Position numbers and translations under genes: made by a program | The notes under the pieces: generated by a model | The model's database searches: none | Seen by the model: only the letters and a program-made list of their open reading frames with translations | Told to the model about the DNA's origin: nothing | In this document: piece after piece, positions 16,587 through 25,467 of the stretch | Position numbering within the stretch: position 1 is the first letter of the stretch | How the letters are laid out: each line of letters opens with the position of its first letter | Source: a bacterium | Lineage (GTDB): Bacteria; 4484-113; JAFGCY01 | DNA: 64,000 nt | Direction of reading: 5' to 3' | NCBI GenBank assembly: GCA_020849855.1 | Contig: JADZFO010000040.1 | Span: 124,001 to 188,000, forward strand

Positions 16587-17408
16587 TTGGCAGGCCTGCT
16601 GACAAAAGGCGGCGGGAATGCTTTCCACAGGATGTCCACAGCGTTTTCAGGGGAGAGAGATGTGCGGCGCCCGGGCGCGCCTGCCGTTCCGGCCGCCAGC
16701 CTGGAGCAGCCCATCAGCCCGGCGGAGATCCGCGCCCTGCCTGTCCCGCATGCCTACCTGCGCTTCAAGCGCGGTTTTGACATCGTCAACGCCCTGCTGC
16801 AACTTACACTATTCGCCCCGCTGATGCTGCTTATTTCGGCCGTGATCTGGCTGTCGGACCGCGGCCCGGTCTTCTTCCTGCAGGAACGCCTAACCGGCGG
16901 CCGCCGCGGCCCGCGGGTCTTCCGCATCATCAAGTTCCGCACCATGGTGGTGGATGCCGAGAGCCTTGGCGCCAAGATCACCGGCAAGAACGACTGCCGC
17001 ATCACCCCCATCGGCCGCCTGCTGCGCAAGACCAAGCTGGATGAGCTGCCGCAGTACATCAACGTGCTCAAGGGCGAGATGAGCTTTGTCGGCCCGCGGC
17101 CCCAGACCCTGGGCTATGTCGAGGCCTTCCGCGACCACTACCACGCCATCCACAGCATCGTGCCCGCCGGGGTCACGGACCTCGCCTCGGTCAAATACAA
17201 GGATGAGGGCCGGATCCTCGACTCGGTCGAAGACCCCGAGCGCTATTACATCGAGCACATCATGCCCGACAAGATCCGCTGCCACTACGAGTATGTGCGG
17301 AACATGAGCCTTGGCTCGGACCTTAAGATAATATTCCTCACCCTGGCGAAGGTCTTCAGCCGGTCTTCACGCAGCCAGGAAGGGAATTTAAGCCGCGCAG
17401 AGGGCTAG
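16587..17408 (+). CDS. Polyprenyl-phosphate sugar-1-phosphate transferase (bacterial sugar transferase)
   Basis: A WbaP/ExoY-type initiating glycosyl phosphotransferase. One N-terminal hydrophobic segment (LQLTLFAPLMLLISAVIWL) after KRGFDIV, then the catalytic block GPVFFLQERLTGG, IIKFRTMV, LLRKTKLDELPQYINVLKGEMSFVGPRP, and a C-terminal region ending near Lys/Arg-rich residues. About 273 residues from TTG 16587 or 258 from ATG 16632; the start is unresolved. Role: loads the first sugar onto undecaprenyl phosphate for exopolysaccharide or glycan assembly. Followed after 5 nt by the next gene. Confidence 0.88.
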   Translation: MAGLLTKGGGNAFHRMSTAFSGERDVRRPGAPAVPAASLEQPISPAEIRALPVPHAYLRFKRGFDIVNALLQLTLFAPLMLLISAVIWLSDRGPVFFLQERLTGGRRGPRVFRIIKFRTMVVDAESLGAKITGKNDCRITPIGRLLRKTKLDELPQYINVLKGEMSFVGPRPQTLGYVEAFRDHYHAIHSIVPAGVTDLASVKYKDEGRILDSVEDPERYYIEHIMPDKIRCHYEYVRNMSLGSDLKIIFLTLAKVFSRSSRSQEGNLSRAEG

Positions 17409-17413
17409 GGGAC

Positions 17414-17947
17414 GTGTCAAGCAAAGGCAGCAGCGCTAAGGGCAGCGAAGGGACCGCACGCAGCGGGTCCCGTCTGGGCGAGTTTCTGCCCGCGATCATC
17501 TTCGTGCTCATCCTGGCGCTCGGCCTTGGCACCTTCCTCTTCACCCGCGCCCAGTCGGCGGCCAAACGCGCGACTGCCGTGCGCGCCAATGAGAAGCAGG
17601 GCCTGCCCAGCGACTTCCCCTCAGAGATAGTGCCGCTTTATGCCGGGGCCACCATCACCGAGACCCTCAAGGACACAACCGAAAGCCGCGAAGGCGAGCC
17701 CATGGACCGCTGGATCGTGCACTCCTGGTCCCCCGATGAGCCCAAAAAGATCTACGAGTTCTATAACGAACTGCTTCTGGGCAAGGGCATGGCGCAGCAG
17801 ATGTACATCTCCATCCCTGGCGGCTATGGCGTGGACTTCGCCGACCAGTACCAGGTGGTGAACTTCATCATCGAGAAAAGCAAGGACGACCCGGCGAAGA
17901 CCAACCTCGAAATCACCTTCAACCGCCTGCAGTCCTATAAGCCCTAG
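17414..17947 (+). CDS. Single-pass membrane protein of unknown function
   Basis: 177 residues from GTG 17414, with a GGGG ribosome-binding-type sequence just before. Ser/Gly/Lys-rich cytoplasmic tail of about 22 residues, one membrane helix (LPAIIFVLILALGLGTFLF), then a compact periplasmic domain (DFPSEIVPLYAGATITETLKD ... SPDEPKKIYEFYNELLLGKGM ... LEITFNRLQ). The outer part resembles the alpha/beta sheet domains seen beside glycan genes, but I do not recognise a family. Sits between a sugar transferase and a GNAT gene with gaps of 5 and 8 nt, so probably one operon. Confidence 0.65.
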   Translation: MSSKGSSAKGSEGTARSGSRLGEFLPAIIFVLILALGLGTFLFTRAQSAAKRATAVRANEKQGLPSDFPSEIVPLYAGATITETLKDTTESREGEPMDRWIVHSWSPDEPKKIYEFYNELLLGKGMAQQMYISIPGGYGVDFADQYQVVNFIIEKSKDDPAKTNLEITFNRLQSYKP

Positions 17948-17955
17948 GCTGTCTT

Positions 17956-18813
17956 ATGCTCAAGCAGACTCACAACCTGGAGCTGGTGCTTAGCACCTTC
18001 GCCAGCGACCCGGCGGCTGGCTTTACACTGCGCAACTCCTGCAGATGGCGCGACAAGGATGGCCGCGCTGCGATCCTGCTGGTCGACGACCCGGATAAGC
18101 CGACCATGCTCGCCGCCCACAATGACTCAACCTTCATGCTCAGGGCCGGCAGCTATGCCGACTATCTGCGCCTGATGGGCCATCTGCTCCGCGGCGAGGT
18201 CCAGCAGGACGAAGGCTGGCCCGATCCGGCCCTGGCGGCCGCCTGGAAGCACCGCGAGGGCAGGGGGCCATACCTGTTTCTGGATTCCTGCCCGGTCGAT
18301 TCCTTTCGCGCCGGCATTGAAGCCGGCTTTGTGCCTGCCCTCCCGGAGGACAGCACTGAGCCCGATTTCACCGGCGCGCACATCCTTTACTGGCTGGGGC
18401 GGCCGCAACTCAGCAACCATATCAAGCATTCCTGCCGACTCGGCCGCGGCATGGAACTCTTTGAGCTGCTGCGCCAGGGCGTCGGCTATGACCCCGAAGG
18501 CGGCTATGTCCGGGCCTGCCTGAACGCCGGCCCCAGCTTCGTCTGCGAGGTCAACGGCGAGCCGGTCAGCTGGAGCTGCACGCACCTCAACGGCAGCATG
18601 GGCATGATCTACACGCCGGAAAAGCACCGCCGCCAGGGCTATGGCACCAGCCTCTCTGCCTTCCAGATTGACCACATGCTGGCCCGGGACGGAATCGCCC
18701 AGTGCCACGTGGTCGAGACCAACACGGCCAGCCTCGGCATGCTTGCCGGCCTCGGCGCTAGGATCAGCAACGACCACAAGGTTCTCTGGCGCGTCCTGCG
18801 CTGGCCCTCCTAG
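17956..18813 (+). CDS. GNAT-family N-acetyltransferase
   Basis: 285 residues. The C-terminal half carries the acetyl-CoA-binding signature GMIYTPEKHRRQGYGTSLSAFQID (motif A, RRQGYG) and VVETNTASLGMLAGLGA, a common GNAT ending. The N-terminal 150 residues are diverged. Substrate unknown; position after a sugar transferase could mean surface glycan or amino-sugar acetylation, which is inference only. The palindrome array starts directly after the stop codon. Confidence 0.7.
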   Translation: MLKQTHNLELVLSTFASDPAAGFTLRNSCRWRDKDGRAAILLVDDPDKPTMLAAHNDSTFMLRAGSYADYLRLMGHLLRGEVQQDEGWPDPALAAAWKHREGRGPYLFLDSCPVDSFRAGIEAGFVPALPEDSTEPDFTGAHILYWLGRPQLSNHIKHSCRLGRGMELFELLRQGVGYDPEGGYVRACLNAGPSFVCEVNGEPVSWSCTHLNGSMGMIYTPEKHRRQGYGTSLSAFQIDHMLARDGIAQCHVVETNTASLGMLAGLGARISNDHKVLWRVLRWPS

Positions 18814-19321
18814 CTGGAAGCGCCGGCTTTAGCCGGCCTCTTCACTGGGAGCGCCGGCTTTAGCCGGCCTCTTAATTGGAGCGCGGGACAGTGTCCCGTA
18901 TTTCTCGGAGCGCCGAGTTGCACTCGGTATTCTTCACTGGGAGCGCAGACTTTAGTCTGCATTCTTTAACCGAATTCAGCCGCCATCTTTCCCGTAGGGG
19001 TGGGGCTTGTCCCCACCCATCCCAGGGCATGCCGCGCGCTCCCGTCCTGTTCCATGCTTCTGAGCTTCGGCGTTGAAATCCGGCTTACCACCAAAACACA
19101 AAATCACAAAGAAAGCCAAGCCCGTCCCTTGCTGCGCCAGCCACTGTCTGGCCCACGTGGCCCCGTACGGCAGTGCGGGGGGGCTTTGCCCGCATTGCCA
19201 TGCGGGCCCACAGCCGCCGCGCCGTCCTTCGCCTCGGAACGCCGGCAGCATGCCGGCCTCTTGTCGGAGCGCAGACCTTAGTCTGCATCTTCAATTGGAG
19301 CGCGGACACCCTGTCCGCATC
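18814..19321. repeat. Array of about ten dispersed palindromes plus compound units
   Basis: Gene-free. Units with lead-in TGGAGCG or TGGGAGCG and different stems: CCGGC/GCCGG (18816-18840, 18845-18870), CGGGAC/GTCCCG (18875-18901), CCGAG/CTCGG (18905-18930), CAGAC/GTCTG (18937-18963 and 19264-19287), CGGAC/GTCCG (19296-19321). GTAGGGGTGGGG unit at 18993-19018. A compound unit of two hairpins, CGCAC-type and GCCCGCAT/ATGCGGGC, spans 19163-19210, and GCCGGCAGCATGCCGGCC lies at 19241-19258. Confidence 0.85.
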
Positions 19322-19353
19322 CCTCTCTCCCCGCTGCGTTACAATCGCTCCAG

Positions 19354-20634
19354 ATGCCCACCTCCCAGCTCAGCCGGCAGCTTTTCTCCGCAGGCCGCTT
19401 CAGCTTCATCGGCACCGTCGCCGCGACAGACATGAGCCGCGCCACCGACAGCCGCGAAGCCGGCCGCGTCGGCATCTTCGGCAGCGCGCTGAGCTATGGC
19501 GGATCATATGGGCGAGTAACCAATGAGGCCATTGGCAGGGACGTGAACCCGCTGGGGAGAGGAGGCGGCCAGGCGTTAGTTGGCGGGATGGTCAATGGCA
19601 ACAGGATCGCACCCTTCCTGCCCGCAACCTCTTACACGGGCGGCAGACAAGGAAACTGTATCAACAACGGTTGTGCCAACTGCGGCGGGGGAGTCGGATG
19701 GGGAGGCGTTAGTCACAGTTCAGGAGGTGCTATTGGAGGCGGATGCTGCGGCTGCGATTCTTATGAGTGCAGTAATCTTGTGTTCCTGAAGGAAGAGAAG
19801 GACTTGTGCATGAGTGGGCTCAGTCACTTGGAATGCTGCAACAAGATCGCTAAGGGGTGTGACTGCCAGGGCGACATGTTCAAAGACAACTGCATGTGCT
19901 GGGAGCTGCAAGGCTGTGCGATCTACGGCGGCACCTGCATGCCACCGAGGGGCTCAATCTGCAACTGCATCGAGAGTGATGCGAAGCCGGGCTCAGGAAG
20001 CGGAAAGGAGAAGAAGTTCATCGGACCAATCGAGGGAAGAGGCATTGCATCCCCGCCTGGGAGTGGAACAATAGCTGTGATCCTGTTTGGTGGCGAACTT
20101 GATTGTGTGACAAATGTTAATCCATTAAAAGGGGATGTGTCACGATATGTAATGCAAGGACTACTCAAAGCGCAAGAGTGCCTCAACGCGAGAATCGCAC
20201 AGCTAGAGGGGAAATCAAACATAACAATGGATGAGCGAAGCTACCTAAACACTTTAAAGTGTGTTCAATCTCAACTTTATGGAAGCTCCGATCTCAGCAG
20301 ATTCCAATACGGCGGATGTTGTTGCTATTTCAATTCATTTGGGGTAAAGCCTCCTCTAAACCAGGGACTTTTTTGTTGTGGATCCGCAAGATGGATGAAG
20401 AACTGCCTTACAGGAAAGATCTTGATCTGTCCTTTTCTTGCGAACATATTTGGTGGAACAAATGATGTTTATACTTCCCATGACAGAGATTGCATGTTTG
20501 CTGGTGCTCTATTGCATGAGTTTGGCCATTCCTGCGGCCTATCCCATTCGGGTCCATTAAGTGCTGATGCATTAGCAGCTGATCTGCTAAACTGTTGCGA
20601 TTGTGGCTTGATAAGCCTGGAGTTTTTCTCATGA
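19354..20634 (+). CDS. Cys-rich metzincin-like metalloprotease, possible orphan toxin
   Basis: 426 residues with about 33 Cys and Gly-rich stretches (residues 95-210). Near the C-terminus is HEFGHSCGLSH (His388, Glu389, His392, His398), a perfect HEXXHXXGXXH metzincin zinc motif. No signal peptide or membrane helix is evident. Start ATG 19354 lies 8 nt after TACAAT. The last base overlaps the downstream lipoprotein start (ATGA). From about 20.0 kb the DNA is clearly AT-richer than its neighbours, suggesting transfer. An RHS/YD-repeat remnant lies 600 bp downstream. Could be a displaced RHS C-terminal toxin with its partner, or a stand-alone protease. Confidence 0.65.
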   Translation: MPTSQLSRQLFSAGRFSFIGTVAATDMSRATDSREAGRVGIFGSALSYGGSYGRVTNEAIGRDVNPLGRGGGQALVGGMVNGNRIAPFLPATSYTGGRQGNCINNGCANCGGGVGWGGVSHSSGGAIGGGCCGCDSYECSNLVFLKEEKDLCMSGLSHLECCNKIAKGCDCQGDMFKDNCMCWELQGCAIYGGTCMPPRGSICNCIESDAKPGSGSGKEKKFIGPIEGRGIASPPGSGTIAVILFGGELDCVTNVNPLKGDVSRYVMQGLLKAQECLNARIAQLEGKSNITMDERSYLNTLKCVQSQLYGSSDLSRFQYGGCCCYFNSFGVKPPLNQGLFCCGSARWMKNCLTGKILICPFLANIFGGTNDVYTSHDRDCMFAGALLHEFGHSCGLSHSGPLSADALAADLLNCCDCGLISLEFFS

Positions 20635-21140
20635 TTGTATTCCGAAAGATACAATTGCACGGTGTCATGATTGCGCTGTTGTTAACATTTTTGCTATCTT
20701 GCACAGAATCCTTGCCTTCATTGGTTGGGGCGCAAAATAAGGGATCTACTCTGTTAGTCACAACTAAAAGAGGTACTAGTTTGAATGGGTTTAAACTAAC
20801 CACTATCTTTGTTGTCTCTGCTGATTCCTTAGATTCGGCAGACAGTATTGGAAATTGTATACTGAACGCTTGGAAGAATGATACGCCGATCCCATCTACC
20901 TGCCGTAGAGAACACATAATTGACGTCATTGAAAATACAAGTACTGCTCGTGGTAGAATGGAGCCATGGTTGAACACTCAAGGAATATTGGTTACCTCAT
21001 CAGATTGGCGAATTGATTCAGCTCATGTTACAAGCGCGATATCAGTTCCACTAAAGGCACCAACAGCTACATCAGCCTCTCAACTGTACTGTGTAGGTGT
21101 ATTTTCAGGTGGTTATGTGCTAACAGTCAGTATAGAATAG
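20631..21140 (+). CDS. Lipoprotein coupled to the metzincin-like gene
   Basis: 169 residues from ATG 20631, which overlaps the preceding stop (ATGA). Signal MIVFRKIQLHGVMIALLLTFLLSC with a lipobox-like LLSC. The mature part (GSTLLVTTKRGTSLNGFKLTTIFVVSADS ... YCVGVFSGGYVLTVSIE) matches nothing I recognise. AT-rich like the end of the protease gene. By position it could be an inhibitor or immunity protein for the protease, retained at a membrane; that is inference from coupling only. Confidence 0.55.
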   Translation: MIVFRKIQLHGVMIALLLTFLLSCTESLPSLVGAQNKGSTLLVTTKRGTSLNGFKLTTIFVVSADSLDSADSIGNCILNAWKNDTPIPSTCRREHIIDVIENTSTARGRMEPWLNTQGILVTSSDWRIDSAHVTSAISVPLKAPTATSASQLYCVGVFSGGYVLTVSIE

Positions 21141-21184
21141 AGATGCCGGCGCTTGCCTTGCCGAGTGAGTTAGCTATAGTATAG

Positions 21185-21645
21185 TCTAAGAATCGACGAC
21201 TGTTCTTCACAAACGGGCGGGTACTGACCATGGACAATGGCCGCAACCTGACGACGGTTGACGGCCGCGGCAACACCTGGAGCAATTCCTGGGACGCCAT
21301 GGGCCGGCGGCTGACCCTGGTGACGCCCAACCCCGGCGGCGGGGCCTTCACGCACTCCATGTACTACGACGGCAATGGCAACATCACCAAGACGACGGAC
21401 TTCAAGGCTGTCTCACACTACTACGCCTACGACATGCTCAACCGCATGACCGGCCACGGCAGCAACAGCTCCGCTAACGACGAAACCTACACCTTCAGCT
21501 GCTGCAGCAAGCTGACGGTCTACACTGATGCCCAGGGCACCTCGGATCCTCCAGTACGACCAACTCAACCGCCTGCTCAGCCCTGAAGACAGCAATGGCA
21601 ATACTGTCAACTACGCCTTTGACGCCATGGGACGGACGCAGCGCG
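21185..21645 (+). pseudogene. RHS/YD-repeat protein remnant, frameshifted
   Basis: YD-type repeats in one frame from about 21185 (FFTNGRVLTMDNGRNLTT, NSWDAMGRRLTLVTPN, YYDGNGNITKTTDF, YYAYDMLNRMTGHGS) to about 21540, then in another frame (ILQYDQLNRLLSPEDSNGN, VNYAFDAMGR) until palindromic repeats interrupt it at about 21650. The start and the C-terminal domain are missing. A degraded piece of a large RHS/wall-associated protein. Confidence 0.75.
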
Positions 21646-21649
21646 GCCC

Positions 21650-22110
21650 TGTCCGCCGTCACTTGCTCCGCCAGCCACTGTCTCGCTCATGTGGCCCCGC
21701 ACGGCAGTGCGGGGGCTTTGCCCGCATGGCCATGCACGGGCTGGCCCATGTGGCCCCGCACGGCAGTGCGGGGGTCTTTGCCCGCATTGCCATGCGGGCC
21801 CACAGCCGGAGCGCCAGCCATGGGCTGGCGTCTGAAGATGCGGACGGGAGCGTCCGCGGTCCAGCCTCAGCGCCGTCCTTGGCCTCGGAACGCCGGCAGC
21901 ATGCCGGCCTCCTGTCGGAACGCCGGCTTTAGCCGGCATCCCTTCCCGCAGGGGCCGTACATCTTCGGCCAGTCCCTTGCTGCGCCAGCCATGGGCTGGC
22001 CCATTTGCCCCCGCACGGCAGTGCGGGGGTGCTTTGCCCGCATTGCCATGCGGGCCCACAGTTGGAGCGCCAGACTCTGTCTGGCGCTCCCATCCCGGTT
22101 CCAGCGATTG
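21650..22110. repeat. Second large palindrome array
   Basis: Gene-free. Contains three copies of the compound unit GTGGCCCCGCACGGCAGTGC / GGGGCTTTGCCCGCAT...ATGCGGGCCCACAG (about 21691-21735, 21751-21803 and 22005-22060), CGCCAGCCATGGGCTGGCG (21811-21830), GCGGACGGGAGCGTCCGC (21840-21857), GCCGGCAGCATGCCGGCC (21893-21909), CGCCGGCTTTAGCCGGC (21921-21937) and CGCCAGACTCTGTCTGGCG (22068-22086). Confidence 0.8.
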
Positions 22111-22119
22111 GTGCTTTTG

Positions 22120-22256
22120 TGTTTTTGTGGTAGACACACCAGGTTCGTTGTGGTCTCATCAGGTTCATGGTGCTCACATCAGGTTTGCGGTAGACACATA
22201 AAGTTCGTGGTGCACATATCCGGTTCGCGTGCAATATCTGGTTCGTTGAAGACCCA
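22120..22256. repeat. Degenerate tandem repeat of about 20 bp
   Basis: Six diverged units built on a core close to CATCAGGTTCGTGGTGCACA: ...CCAGGTTCGTTGTGGT, TCAGGTTCATGGTG, TCAGGTTTGCGGTAGA, AAAGTTCGTGGTG, CCGGTTCGCGTGC, CTGGTTCGTTGAAG. No palindrome and no unique spacers, so not a CRISPR. Confidence 0.6.
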
Positions 22257-22641
22257 TCATCTGAGTCTTGTCACCGATGCAACATAATATACCTTATGCG
22301 ACATTCGTGCGCTGCAAAGCACATTTACACGCGGCATCTGGCGCGCCGGCTTCAGCCGGCTTCTACCTGATCGCCCCGCTCGGCCCAGCATCACATCCGC
22401 TTAGCGATCTCCATCAGGCTCCAGGCACTCAGCCGCCAAAGCTCTGCGCTCTGATCAGCCCCTGCTCAAAGTTCTCAATCAGGCACTTACAGGATGCTGC
22501 TGCGCTTTCAGGCTGCAGCGCCCTGGCGCAGACTGGCATCACTTTGGATAATGCGGTTACATTCTGTGCTGTTATCTTGTGATCTACTTTGCTCTGTGTT
22601 AGCATCTACCGCACAGAATACTATACACAGGAGCTGCTTTC
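22257..22641. other. Gene-free stretch before the 22.6 kb gene
   Basis: One palindrome, CGCGCCGGCTTCAGCCGGC (22340-22358), of the dispersed family. TACTAT at 22619-22624 could be the -10 of the next gene, followed by an AGGAG ribosome-binding site at 22629-22633. Nothing else recognisable. Confidence 0.5.
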
Positions 22642-23448
22642 ATGCCTGATCAGCCTGCTGACCGCGCGCAATACCTGCGCGACCTTTACGGCGGCCCAGC
22701 CGCCGCGGCCCTGCTCTGGGGCATGCTCTTCACCGGCCGCGTCGATCCCGATGTCCTGGCCATCATCGGTCTCAAGGAGGTCGATGCGGAGCTGGTCCGC
22801 GAGGTCTACAGTGAGCGCCTCAAGCGCATGCAGATGGAGCTGAAGCTGGGCGATCTGCCCCTGAGCTGCCTGGCGCGCCTGGCGCGCAGTCTGGCCGGCA
22901 GCCTGCTGGCCGAGGCCCAGTACACCCGGGATCCCAAGCTTCTGCGGGCGGCCAGTACGGCCCTGGCGCGGCTGCCGGACTGGAGCCGCGAGCCGGAGCT
23001 GTATGAAATGGAGCTGGAGGCCCGTACAGCGCTCGCCGCAGCGCGGATTGAGGACGCCAACCTGCGCCGCGAGGAAAGCCGCGGCCGCCGCCTGCGCCTG
23101 AAGCTGCTCAATGACCGCCTAGCCGCGGAGTGCGCCGAAATGGAAGGCGCCGATGGCGCCGGCCCGGTCAGCGCCGAGGCTGAGGCCCTGCTGGAAGCCC
23201 AGGCCCGCCTGCTGGAGGCGCCCGCTTTGGCCCCGCAGGTTCCGGCCCAGGCACTGGCGCAGCAGTCCGCTGCGGCCCCGGCGCCCAGCGCGGAAACGAC
23301 AACGCAAAGTTCAGCGGAAGAAATGCAATGCCTGGATTCCGGTGCTTTTTCGCCCTCCAAGGTTAAAAACGTAGCGCAGGAGGCGGCCGCAGGCCCGGAT
23401 TCGCGGCCCCAGGCGCCGGCAAAGCCTGCCCGGGCCGCCGCTTCATAG
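22642..23448 (+). CDS. Hypothetical helical protein
   Basis: 268 residues from ATG 22642, with AGGAG nine bases upstream. Residues 1-170 are helix-rich and charged (LARLARSLAGSLLAEAQYTRDPKLLRAASTALARLPDWSREPELYEMELEARTALA); residues 180-268 are Ala/Pro/Gln-rich and probably disordered. No signal peptide or membrane segment. The N-terminal region has the look of a small DNA- or protein-binding helical bundle, but I recognise no family. Stands alone between the repeat region and the SPOR gene. Confidence 0.6.
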   Translation: MPDQPADRAQYLRDLYGGPAAAALLWGMLFTGRVDPDVLAIIGLKEVDAELVREVYSERLKRMQMELKLGDLPLSCLARLARSLAGSLLAEAQYTRDPKLLRAASTALARLPDWSREPELYEMELEARTALAAARIEDANLRREESRGRRLRLKLLNDRLAAECAEMEGADGAGPVSAEAEALLEAQARLLEAPALAPQVPAQALAQQSAAAPAPSAETTTQSSAEEMQCLDSGAFSPSKVKNVAQEAAAGPDSRPQAPAKPARAAAS

Positions 23449-23646
23449 CCCCCCGGTCCTGCTGCCTCAGCCCTTCCTGCGGCTCTTGTCAGCAAAGTTT
23501 GGACAGCTGCAGGCCCGCGCAGCTTTCGGGCTGCCGGCCTGAGCGCTATTGCGAATGCTGCAATTGGGTCAAGTCATGGTAAAATCGCGCGTCAGCCGGA
23601 GCGCTGATCGGCGGACGAATTCAGGGGTTGAGACAGAGGGTTGAAC

Positions 23647-24711
23647 ATGTCTGGGTACTATCCAGAGTCTTATCTGCGCAAACGCCAGCGTGAACAGGGT
23701 GTGCGACGCGTAATCATCGGTGTTGCCGTCCTTGTGATTCTGGCCGTTGTTGGTATTCCCATCAGCATCTTCGCGGTCCAGCACTTTGCCGCGCTCAAGG
23801 CCGGCACGGACGCGCCGGCACTGGCGCGCGAGAAGCAGGAGCTGGAGCAGCAAAGCAAGATCGAGAACCTGCCGGACCAGCAGTGGGCCGTGCAGGCCGG
23901 CCTGGGTGCCGCGGGCAAGGACACAGCTGCCCCGCAGCTGGACGAGCTGGACTACGCCGCCTCCTTCCCGCAGCTTTCCGTGGGCCTCGAGGCCGTGTCG
24001 GCACCGGCGGATGCGGCCGGCACAGAGCAGCCCGGCCAGGAAACCGCCGGCATCAGCGACCCTGCCCTGCTGCCCCCGGCAGAGGTCGCGGCCACTGGCT
24101 CCGGCGTGGACCCGGACCCGGTGACTGACCTCAGCGGCGCCAGGGACGCGGCGGGTGCAGCCGTGGCCGACAGCAGCTCGATGGCGGATAAGTACCAGCG
24201 CGTCGACCCGCAGCAGGCTGCCGACAAGACTGCGGCGGACAGGACAGCGGCGGACAAGGCGACTGCTGACAAGGTGGCCAAGGACAAGGCGGCCAAGGAC
24301 AAAGCGGCGAAGGACAAGGCCGCCAAGGATAAAGCCGCCAAGGATAAAGCTGCCAAGGACAAGGCCGCTAAGGAAAAGGCCCGCGAGGAAGAGCGCAAGC
24401 GCGCCGAAGCCGAGGCCAAAAAGAAGGACAAGACTGAGGACAAGGACAGCCAGGACAAGCCTGCCAAGCCGCGCGCCGGTGAGGCCTCCATCCTGCTGGT
24501 CTATGGCGGCTCCTTCCACACGGAGGAGGATGCCAAGAAGGCCAAGAGCAGCCTGTCCAACATCGGCCTCTCCGGCACCGTGATCAGTGATGAGGTCGGG
24601 CACCGCCTGCTGATCATGCAGACCGAGGACCTGGCCAGCGCCAACGCGCTGATCAAGAAGCTGCACGACAGCGGCTTCGGATCAGCCTATATGACCCGTA
24701 AGCGCAAGTAG
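23647..24711 (+). CDS. SPOR-domain single-pass membrane protein
   Basis: 354 residues from ATG 23647 (GAGGG site upstream; TAAAAT at 23580-23585 is a possible -10). Type II topology: short basic cytoplasmic tail, helix VIIGVAVLVILAVVGIPISIFAV, then a long periplasmic part. Residues about 195-260 are a tandem Lys-Asp-Lys-Ala-Ala repeat (KDKAAKDKAAKDKAAKDKAA) and the C-terminal 75 residues (ASILLVYGGSFHTEEDAKKAKSSL ... SANALIKKLHDSGF) fit a SPOR domain, which binds denuded septal peptidoglycan. Probable division-site or wall-associated protein. A terminator follows. Confidence 0.8.
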   Translation: MSGYYPESYLRKRQREQGVRRVIIGVAVLVILAVVGIPISIFAVQHFAALKAGTDAPALAREKQELEQQSKIENLPDQQWAVQAGLGAAGKDTAAPQLDELDYAASFPQLSVGLEAVSAPADAAGTEQPGQETAGISDPALLPPAEVAATGSGVDPDPVTDLSGARDAAGAAVADSSSMADKYQRVDPQQAADKTAADRTAADKATADKVAKDKAAKDKAAKDKAAKDKAAKDKAAKDKAAKEKAREEERKRAEAEAKKKDKTEDKDSQDKPAKPRAGEASILLVYGGSFHTEEDAKKAKSSLSNIGLSGTVISDEVGHRLLIMQTEDLASANALIKKLHDSGFGSAYMTRKRK

Positions 24712-24736
24712 CCGCCCGCCCGGAACTGAAGCAAGG

Positions 24737-24772
24737 TGGCCCTGTCAGCCTGCGGGCGGCAGGGCCATTTTT
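24737..24772 (+). terminator. Intrinsic terminator of the SPOR gene
   Basis: Stem TGGCCCTG / CAGGGCCA with a 15-nt loop followed by TTTTTA. It overlaps the 3' end of the convergent ThiE/TenI gene. Confidence 0.8.
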
Positions 24773-25461
24773 ATGCGGCTGCGCATGGACCAGCAGGCCG
24801 AGGCCGGCTCGTCCGTGGCCTGCAGGGCCCGGATCGCGGCGACCTGGCGCGCGCCGGCCGCCAGCAGCTCATCCAGGTTCTGGAAGTCGATGCCGCCGAT
24901 GCAGACCAGCGGCCCGGGCAGGCCGGCAGAGCTGGCCTCGCGCACGGCTTCGAGGCCCAGTGGCGGGCCATAGGAGGCTTTGGAAGGGGTGTGGAAGACC
25001 GGCCCCAGGAAGACATAGTCCGCGCCGGCGGCGAAGGCCGCCCTGGCCTCGGCCAGGCTGTGGCTGGACCAGCCCAGCGCGATCCCCTGCCCTGCCAGCT
25101 CGCGGGCGGCGGCAAGGCTGATGTCCCCGCGGCCCAGTTGCAGGCCCTCGGCGCCCAGATGCACAGCCAGGGCCGCGTGATGGCTCATGACAAAGGGACA
25201 GCCCATCTCAAGGCAGATCTCGCGGACCTCGCGGGCCAGGGCATAGACCTGCTCCGCGCTCTGGGTCTTCAGGCGGCAGAGCACGGCATCCACGCCGCCC
25301 ATGATGGCCAGGCGGGTGACTTCCGGCAGGCTGCGCGGCTGCGCGGCCTCCTCGTCCAGCACCAGCCACAGCAGGGCCTCGCGGTACCAGTCGGCTGTGA
25401 TGCGGCGCGGGAACTCGCGCTCGGAGCTCTCGTAGTCATAGCCGGGGGGCGGCTGGCGCAC
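24745..25461 (-). CDS. ThiE/TenI family protein (thiamine phosphate synthase-like)
   Basis: A 238-residue TIM-barrel protein. GVDAVLCRLKTQSAEQVYALAREV, GAEGLQLGRGDISLAAAREL, IALGWSSHSLAEARAAFAAGADYVFLGPVFHTPSK and CIGGI match the family core. The segment where ThiE normally has an Asn-Asp for Mg/pyrophosphate is FVMSHHAALAVHLGA, so the thiamine synthase activity is doubtful and a TenI-like aromatase role is possible. No other thi genes nearby. GTG start six bases after the stop of the TlpA-like gene. Confidence 0.8.
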   Translation of the reverse strand: MRQPPPGYDYESSEREFPRRITADWYREALLWLVLDEEAAQPRSLPEVTRLAIMGGVDAVLCRLKTQSAEQVYALAREVREICLEMGCPFVMSHHAALAVHLGAEGLQLGRGDISLAAARELAGQGIALGWSSHSLAEARAAFAAGADYVFLGPVFHTPSKASYGPPLGLEAVREASSAGLPGPLVCIGGIDFQNLDELLAAGARQVAAIRALQATDEPASACWSMRSRIKMALPPAG

Positions 25462-25467
25462 GGCGGC

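Noticed and set aside
22120..22256. CRISPR-like array
   Set aside because: Units of about 20 bp are contiguous and diverged with no unique spacers; no cas genes in the window.
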